From assembly GCA_902470765.1 (NCBI GenBank), contig CABRHW010000002.1, forward strand, positions 150,401 through 214,400: DNA of 64,000 bases. Reading direction: 5' to 3'. The position numbers and the translations under genes were made by a program. The first letter of the stretch is position 1; every line of letters starts with the position of its first letter. Source of the stretch: an uncultured Collinsella sp. Its GTDB lineage: Bacteria; Actinomycetota; Coriobacteriia; Coriobacteriales; Coriobacteriaceae. The notes under the pieces were generated by a model, which was given only the letters and a program-made list of their open reading frames with translations, was not told where the DNA came from and made no database searches. Below, one piece after another: positions 59,601-64,000 of the stretch.

Positions 59601-61062
59601 TCGCGATATCCTCAACGGCTATTCCGAGGTTTTTGGCAAAACCCTCGAGGAACGAGCCGCAGCCCGCAGAGCACGCCTCGTTGACGACGATATCGGTCAG
59701 CACGCCGTGGTTGAGCCAGATGGCCTTCATATCCTGTCCGCCGATGTCGAGCACGAAGGTCGCATCGGGAACGCATGCGCACGCGGCGCGGGCGTGCGCG
59801 ACCGTCTCGACCGTATGGTAGTCGGCGTGGAACGCGCGCGCGAAAAGCTCCTCGCCGTATCCCGCGGTGCCCACGGCATCGATCGCAAGCGTGACTCCCG
59901 CTGTCTCCCAGCGGTTCTTCAAGCTGACAAGACCCTGTTGGGCGACGTCGAGCGGTCTGCCGTTATTAGACGCGTAGAACGAATCGACAAGCTCACCCGC
60001 CTCATCGACCAGGGCGAACTTGGTCGTCGTGCTCCCCGAATCGATACCGAGCGCCACACGCACCGTCTCTCCGGGCGCATACGCATCCGGACCCTTTGCC
60101 GGCGTCTCTTTGCCATGGCGTGCCGTAAAATCCGCCTGCTCGGCAGGTGTGGCAAAAAAGGGCTGGGCAAGACGTCCCTCCCCGCTTGCGGGCGCGACCG
60201 TCTCGAGCTTATCCAGCCGGACAAAAGCGTCGGGAAGGTCGATCGGTTGGGACGATGCGAACATGTCGGTCAGCGACAGGGCGGCACCGCGCGCGACCAT
60301 GATCTGCGGATCGCGCGGGACGATAACCTGATCGTCCGATAGATTCAGTTGCTCCCGGAACACGCGGACCAGTGTGGGGTTGTAGGCGAGCGTACCGCCC
60401 TCGAAGATTACCGGCGGCTCGATGTCGATACCCTGGGCCAGACCGCCGATCGTTTGGCGGGCGACCGCGTGAAGCGCCGAAAGCGCCAGGTCGGTGGTAG
60501 GAATGCCCTCGTTGAGCAGCGGCTGGATATCGGTCTTTGCGTACACGCCGCAGCGGCCCGAGACCTCGTGGACGGTCGTTCCCCGGCTTGCGAGCTGCTC
60601 GAACTCGCCCGATTCGGTGCCGACCCCCATGAGCTTTGCCATCTCGTCGATAAATGCACCGGTACCGCCTGCGCACGAGCCGTTCATGCGCATGTCGGCA
60701 ACCTCGATGTCTCCCTTATCGTTGGTGCGGAAGAAGATCATCTTGGCGTCTTGGCCGCCCAGCTCGATGGCGCAGCGCGTCTGCGGATAGAACCTGCTGA
60801 TCGCGAGCGCGTTGGCGACCACCTCCTGAACGTACGAGGCGCCCAGCGCGGTCGCGATATCGCGCGCACCCGAGCCGGTCACCGCAACGCGCAGTGACTC
60901 ATGGGGAAAGCGCTCGGCGAGCTCGCCGAGCATGGCGCGCACGCTCGCTGTCTGACACGCCCCGTGGCGGCGATATCCCCACCACGCCTCGGTCATATCC
61001 TCGTGCATCGCGTAAACTTTGGTCGTCGTCGACCCTACGTCCAGTCCTACTAGCAACGCCAT
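56623..61062 (-). CDS. Giant acyl-CoA dehydratase activase fusion
   Basis: 1479-residue cytoplasmic protein with two ASKHA-type activase domains and a dehydratase-like part. The first activase (about 1-275) has GLDVGSTTTKVYAM, with cluster cysteines C130 and C171. The second (335-595) has ALGIDSGSTTTKFALVDE and cysteines 464, 468 and 503. A Cys-rich segment CRRCNNRC (627-634) follows, then a DUF2229-like region from about 720, and a C-terminal segment resembling BcrC/HgdB-type subunits (GSFGCGHDAYLTDEIARMMGE). Such fusions are known in anaerobes, likely using ATP to drive electrons through [4Fe-4S] clusters. The substrate is unknown. Confidence 0.87.
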   Translation of the reverse strand: MALLVGLDVGSTTTKVYAMHEDMTEAWWGYRRHGACQTASVRAMLGELAERFPHESLRVAVTGSGARDIATALGASYVQEVVANALAISRFYPQTRCAIELGGQDAKMIFFRTNDKGDIEVADMRMNGSCAGGTGAFIDEMAKLMGVGTESGEFEQLASRGTTVHEVSGRCGVYAKTDIQPLLNEGIPTTDLALSALHAVARQTIGGLAQGIDIEPPVIFEGGTLAYNPTLVRVFREQLNLSDDQVIVPRDPQIMVARGAALSLTDMFASSQPIDLPDAFVRLDKLETVAPASGEGRLAQPFFATPAEQADFTARHGKETPAKGPDAYAPGETVRVALGIDSGSTTTKFALVDEAGELVDSFYASNNGRPLDVAQQGLVSLKNRWETAGVTLAIDAVGTAGYGEELFARAFHADYHTVETVAHARAACACVPDATFVLDIGGQDMKAIWLNHGVLTDIVVNEACSAGCGSFLEGFAKNLGIAVEDIATEAFSSKAPAVLGSRCTVFMNSGVVSEQRRGKGPGDIMAGLCRSIIENVFTKVIRVSNLNRLGDKVVVQGGTFRNDAVLRAFEQYLGKPVTRAPHPGLMGAIGIALLAREECRKGDAGTSFIGLDAVERFEHREFGGVTCRRCNNRCQRAVVAFGDGSLYVTGNRCPRGGAISWDELVREVPAAEELRPQGACEAQAPGTGRDRTAAAPNLFVDREKLLFESYPTVPVSGGRDVTIGIPRVLEFWATMPFWSTFFSTLGFKVRVSGRSTKAMYERGLAHVTSDTVCFPAKLVHGHIRNLVDAGVDRIFMPIITTVPTENTASTSEWMCAVVKGYPYVMRNSDNPEERFGVPFDTPLFHWYDEGDRNRQLKAWCKETFDIDADLVAKATEQADRAQETFENQLQLRGRQVLENVHEDGGYAVVIASRPYHNDPLVNHGLPKLFSERGIPVLTPDAVPGVCNVDLSNSRIDIVNNYHARMLSCAVIVASTPELELVQMGSFGCGHDAYLTDEIARMMGEMGSKVPMMIKLDESDVAGPMGIRVRSFIESVNRRRAEERAEGARVHAVHPLDDPYKVKYTKRDRHDKIALVPNTSHAFCRLMTAAMRNQGVRAEALDIGREDAIRLGKRYVHNDICFPAQIVIGEALAALESGKYDPHDVAVVTGKYIGDCRLTHYMPLLRRALDDAGYDYVPVLTNDDVDAHNAHPGFKLGLGPSIQIAYGLPMIDALEAMLRRIRPYELEKGAADAAFDRALDEVIEGMERSGLRGQATGFKRALAIMDAVPYDRSNPHPTVLIVGEYLLNFHLGANHEIERYLEDNGLEVIEARMTDVIRKTYFYKHAQSREFHVDLSLPEKAWYATADNLFELAHDRCDRLGAASPLYEPPTRMPELVRASDKILHHTFDAGEGVLIPAEILEHAKRGCRNFVILQPFGCLPNHVVGRGLIHALKEQYPTAQFLPLDYDPDVSFANVENRLQMLIMNAKAQGCGEAHGETA

Positions 61063-61111
61063 AATGCTCCGTCTCTCGCATTTTTCCCGCTAGAGATATA
61101 CCACTCTACGT

Positions 61112-61132
61112 AATACAACAGACTGTTGTATT
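61112..61132. promoter_or_regulatory. TetR-type operator of the activase gene
   Basis: AATACAACAG (61112-61121) and CTGTTGTATT (61123-61132) form a perfect palindrome around one base, 50 nt upstream of the activase start. A likely -10 TATATC lies downstream at about 61096-61101. Confidence 0.75.
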
Positions 61133-61144
61133 TAAACTCCGTAT

Positions 61145-61178
61145 AAAAAGCGGCTGCCGAAACGCTTCAGCAGCCGCC
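61145..61178 (-). terminator. DUF2798 gene terminator
   Basis: GCGGCTGC and GCAGCCGC form an 8-bp perfect stem with a 12-nt loop, followed on the minus strand by TTTTTA. It ends the DUF2798 transcript before the activase promoter. The remaining sequence to 61343 shows no gene. Confidence 0.85.
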
Positions 61179-61343
61179 GAATGCACCAACAGATTGTTCT
61201 GCGCGCTAGCACGTCGGGCAACGGAGCAGCACGGGCCCTCCGGTCATGCGCACCGCTCACGCCCGCGATGTCGCCGAGAGAGCTATCCACGCTTTGGGCT
61301 CCAACCAAGCAAGTCGCCCGCGCTCAGCAGATCCCTAAGCGAG

Positions 61344-61892
61344 CTACTCGCACTCAGGAGCCATAGCCTGCTCCAAGAGCTCGGCATGCTCCTCCTCGAA
61401 AACCGTCCCCACAGGGAAGGCGCGACGGAAGACGAAGCGGGAAATCGGACCGGCTACCAAAAGGTTCCACGGCAGCGCCATCACAAAATTATGCGGGATG
61501 TTGATCATCCAGATCGCGGGCACGGAATACAGGTTCGCAAGGATGCCGCCGGGCATGTGCGTCAGACCCTCGCAGGCACCGTACAGCGACATGATGATGA
61601 CCATGGGAACGACCATGCAGGAGCTGACGGCGAGCGTCATGGCAAGTGGCGAGCTCTTGCCCGGCGTGACCAAGTACTTAAAGGCGAAACCCTTGGCGAG
61701 CGGGCTGGCGACGAACCAGTCGCAGCACATGGCAAAAATGTAGGCAACGGGGAAGCCGAGCCACGCAGTGGCAACGACCTCGCCGTTGATGGCCCCGTGC
61801 TGCAGGGCAACGTTGTAGATGCTCATCCAGAGCACCATGCAAAAGCACATGATAAAGGTGAACAGCAGGCTCTCTCGTTTGTTGATAGGCAT
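61344..61892 (-). CDS. DUF2798 integral membrane protein
   Basis: 182-residue membrane protein of unknown function with four hydrophobic helices arranged as two related pairs. Each pair contains a polar centre: FTFIMCFCMVLWMSIYNVAL and MTLAVSSCMVVPMVIIMSLY, with the typical DUF2798 repeated pattern. The C-terminus is acidic (EEEHAELLEQ). The ATG at 61892 follows GAGAGGA by about 11 nt; the frame to 61952 would enter the leader hairpin. It is preceded by an attenuator-like hairpin. Confidence 0.8.
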   Translation of the reverse strand: MPINKRESLLFTFIMCFCMVLWMSIYNVALQHGAINGEVVATAWLGFPVAYIFAMCCDWFVASPLAKGFAFKYLVTPGKSSPLAMTLAVSSCMVVPMVIIMSLYGACEGLTHMPGGILANLYSVPAIWMINIPHNFVMALPWNLLVAGPISRFVFRRAFPVGTVFEEEHAELLEQAMAPECE

Positions 61893-61935
61893 AAAGGGCA
61901 GATTCCTCTCTGTGTTGTACCGCGGTGCCACGCAA

Positions 61936-61987
61936 CAAAAACGGGCGGGCAAGATGGAGCTGTTGGAACTTCATCTCGCCCGCCCGT
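61936..61987 (-). terminator. Leader hairpin with T-run upstream of DUF2798
   Basis: On the minus strand ACGGGCGGGC and GCCCGCCCGT form a perfect 10-bp stem extended by GAGATG/CATCT, followed by TTTTTG, 49 nt before the start codon. It could be an attenuator, or the terminator of the ThrE transcript. Confidence 0.75.
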
Positions 61988-62102
61988 GGTACGCGCGTCT
62001 GCGACTACTTATGTGGTGGAACCAGCCTAGCACGAAACGCATGCGCTTCGTAAGCGTTGAGTTTATGAAGATGCAGGGCACCGATAATCCCCCGACCCCA
62101 TA

Positions 62103-62169
62103 AGTTGCGGTGGAATACGGACTGTTTTGACCCTTTAAGCAGCAATTCAGTCCCTATTTCACCGCAACT
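62103..62169. repeat. 67-nt palindrome, family 2, copy 2 (inverted)
   Basis: Arms 62103-62124 and 62148-62169 are the reverse complements of the arms of the copy at 13724-13790, except near the ends; the 23-nt loop is unrelated. It lies downstream of thrE. Confidence 0.85.
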
Positions 62170-62172
62170 CAT

Positions 62173-62205
62173 TTGGTGCAAAGTAACCTGTCCCCCTTGC
62201 ACCAA
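62173..62205. repeat. Short palindrome, family 3, copy 2 (inverted)
   Basis: TTGGTGCA (62173-62180) and TGCACCAA (62198-62205) surround AAGTAACCTGTCCCCCT. It is the reverse complement of the copy at 17615-17646 with three differences, and it lies directly against the thrE stop codon. Confidence 0.8.
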
Positions 62206-63774
62206 TTAGCTGGTGTGGCGCCAGCGAGGGTCGGTGAGGGTTCTCGCCACGCCCAAGCCAACGGGCAGAAACGCCACGATGAGCACTGCGCGCACAAACC
62301 AGCCGAGCATGTTGACCGTGTCGAAGGTGCACATGTAATACATAGAGCGATAGAGATACAGACCGGGCACCATAATGACAATCGAAGGCACCGTGAGAGC
62401 GATGCGCGGGTAGGTGAGCTTGACTTCGGCCAAGCTTGCCAGCAGACCCGATACCAGCGCGCCGATAAACGCTGCTGCCTCGGGAGGCATGCCTGCGCTC
62501 AGGCCCAGGAAGGGAAGCACCGTCGGCGCATCGACGAGCGTAAGGCGCAGGGTATTGGATACGGCGCCGATCAACCCAGCTGCCGCGGCCATCTTTACCG
62601 GGCTGTTGAACATCACCGAGAAGCCGAATACGCCGATAAAGCTCATCAGCATGCGCAAGAGCGTAAGAGCCAGCGGTGAGAGACCAAGCGGGGCGAAGTC
62701 ATCCGGCGCCAGTCCCACACACTCGGCAACCATCCAGCCTACGAGGGTCGCCATCACAATAATCGACACAGCATACGAAAGACGCTCGATGCCGCTTCGC
62801 ATGTCGAGCTTAGCGATGTCGAGGCCTGCCGTAATGAGGGGAAAGCCGGGAATCACAAAGAGCATGGCGCCGATATAGCCTTCTTGGTGCGACATTGCCC
62901 CCGGTACGACCTGGCCAAGGCCGAGCAATGCCAGCAGATACGAAACGCAAGCGAGCGCAACGCCGATCGTCAGCGCGCTAAACTGGCCAAGGCCCTGCTT
63001 GAGAATATGGGAGCGAGCAAAGTTGCCGACACCAGCGCCTACGAATGCGCAGGCCATCTCGATAGGGCCGCCGCCGAGCAAAAAGACGAAGGCACCGCAA
63101 GCACAGGCTGCCGCAAGGCCCTGTTGCCAGGGAGCGTAATCGGGCTTTGAGCTCTCAACGGTCTTGAGCATCTCGTGGTACTCGTGCACGGTAAACCGGC
63201 GCCCGTAAATCTCGATTTCCTTTAGGAAGCTCTCCATCATCCAAATGCGATGAGTATTGACCCCCGTTGTGGGTAGGCTGACGACCTCGTTAAAGCAGTG
63301 GCCATCTTCGATGCAGGTGCACTCAAACGACAGAAGACTCAGGTCGACGTGAATCGTGACGCCGAGTACGGCAGCAACACGATTCATGGTATCGCGCACG
63401 CGCCAGGCACCTGTTCCGCTTGCCAGCATGAGCATGCCGGTGCGGCAGATAATGGATGACTTATCGGTGAGCGGCGCATCGACGGCAAGTTCATTGCCTG
63501 CCGTCACGATCTGGTGCCAGTCAGTTTTCATATGGAGTGCGCCGGCACGAGCGCCGTGGTGCATGGGGACTCTCGAAAGCAGCGAGTCCAGGCGCGAAGA
63601 CTGTGGGGGCTCTGCTGATTCGACCTCGTCCTCGTCGGGCTCTTCACCAACAAGGTCGAAGGCATCGAGCGACGCCGGCTCGCGACGATCGATCAGCTCC
63701 TCGTCCTCATCATCAAAGTAGTTGAACTGATCGAGCATGTCCTCTTCGATTGCACGCTCGCTCGCGTCGTCCAT
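62206..63774 (-). CDS. ThrE-type threonine/serine exporter
   Basis: Membrane exporter for small amino acids, 522 residues, with both ThrE halves in one chain. The first 90 residues form a very acidic, likely disordered, N-terminal tail. A soluble domain follows (GRTGMLMLASGTGAWRVRDTMNR, partial; CTCIEDGHCFNEVV). About ten membrane segments occupy residues 210-520, with MLFVIPGFPLITAGLDIAKLD and VPSIVIMVPGLYLYRSMYY as the two family-specific repeats. The ATG at 63774 follows GGAAGGGAG by about 7 nt. Substrate is inferred from the family. Confidence 0.87.
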   Translation of the reverse strand: MDDASERAIEEDMLDQFNYFDDEDEELIDRREPASLDAFDLVGEEPDEDEVESAEPPQSSRLDSLLSRVPMHHGARAGALHMKTDWHQIVTAGNELAVDAPLTDKSSIICRTGMLMLASGTGAWRVRDTMNRVAAVLGVTIHVDLSLLSFECTCIEDGHCFNEVVSLPTTGVNTHRIWMMESFLKEIEIYGRRFTVHEYHEMLKTVESSKPDYAPWQQGLAAACACGAFVFLLGGGPIEMACAFVGAGVGNFARSHILKQGLGQFSALTIGVALACVSYLLALLGLGQVVPGAMSHQEGYIGAMLFVIPGFPLITAGLDIAKLDMRSGIERLSYAVSIIVMATLVGWMVAECVGLAPDDFAPLGLSPLALTLLRMLMSFIGVFGFSVMFNSPVKMAAAAGLIGAVSNTLRLTLVDAPTVLPFLGLSAGMPPEAAAFIGALVSGLLASLAEVKLTYPRIALTVPSIVIMVPGLYLYRSMYYMCTFDTVNMLGWFVRAVLIVAFLPVGLGVARTLTDPRWRHTS

Positions 63775-63903
63775 ATAGACGCTCCCTTCCTGCCGACTAA
63801 CTCCCATCCTAGGCAGCGACGGCTAAAGGAAACATAAAAGAGACGACTGTCATGCGAGCCATGTGCGCAATAGCCGTTGAGTAGTCGTTTAAGAATGCCC
63901 CCG

Positions 63904-64000
63904 ATGACTATTGACGGCCAAGGCAACGCCGATGCCCTGGCAACGACAGACACTATGACCCAATCCGAGGGCACTAAAAAGATAGGAGCCCCCGCTCGTG
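63904..64000 (+). CDS. Possible start of a gene running off the right edge
   Basis: An open plus-strand frame begins with ATG at 63904 (MTIDGQGNADALATTDTM...) or at 63954 (MTQSEGTKKIGAPAR) and stays open to the end. No clear ribosome binding site is present at 63904. It diverges from thrE, which suits a gene start here. Only 32 codons are visible, so this is tentative. Confidence 0.35.
   Translation, partial: MTIDGQGNADALATTDTMTQSEGTKKIGAPAR

Noticed and set aside
61893..62000. T-box riboswitch suggested by TGGCACCGCGG
   Set aside because: In transcriptional T-boxes that motif precedes the terminator; here it follows the T-run, and no convincing specifier stem is seen. The gene is not an amino-acid or synthetase gene.

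Overview
The window is bacterial, GC-rich and densely coded. It most resembles an anaerobic gut actinobacterium of the Coriobacteriia, probably Collinsella or a close relative. This is inferred from an actinobacterial-size RpoB, PTS sugar transport, a FeoA-FeoB fusion, a dehydratase-activase fusion typical of anaerobes and an LAATG-type sorting signal. No rRNA, integrase, transposase, prophage or CRISPR array was found.

Backbone. All core genes lie on the minus strand, in an order close to that known from Bacillus subtilis (clpC-disA-ispD-ispF-cysS-rlmB-yacP-rpmG-secE-nusG-rplKA-rplJL-rpoBC). Read from right to left: clpC (55.8 kb); disA-ispD-ispF-cysS-rlmB-yacP (47.5-41.9 kb); tRNA-Tyr/Thr/Met, tuf, rpmG, tRNA-Trp, secE, nusG, rplK, rplA (35.5-31.1 kb); rplJ-rplL (9.4-8.4 kb); galU; rpoB; and rpoC, cut by the left edge. 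Other DNA interrupts this backbone at several joints.

Interruptions. About 21.7 kb separates rplA from rplJ. It holds an aminotransferase, a DNA glycosylase, a GH13 glycosidase, an MFS exporter, feoAB, an esterase, PTS EIIA, asnS, a WYL-like regulator, a TrpXYZ-like ABC transporter, a wall-anchored 5'-nucleotidase, MscS, and a ParB-like/BMP fusion coupled to a phosphoesterase. The stretch between tuf and yacP holds a beta-glucoside cassette (RpiR regulator, GH1, PTS EIIBC), tRNA-Thr and a one-gene HTH-HipA system. The stretch between disA and clpC holds mntP under a manganese riboswitch, hipBA, pepD and a RelB-like/PIN pair. Right of clpC are a TetR regulator, a 1479-residue activase/dehydratase fusion, a DUF2798 membrane protein and a ThrE-type exporter.

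Intergenic structure. Several palindromic families recur. The most notable is a 99-102 nt element present three times (17693, 43585, 43689). Its outer and apical stems differ in sequence but keep pairing, while the internal loops, including a 2x2 GA/GG purine mismatch, are conserved. There are also hairpins carrying GGGACNG, inverted copies of two shorter palindromes, tandem TCTGTAACA palindromes, and perfect inverted-repeat operators in front of hipBA, HTH-hipA, the RelB/PIN pair and the activase gene. RpoB carries an unusual expansion in fork loop 2.
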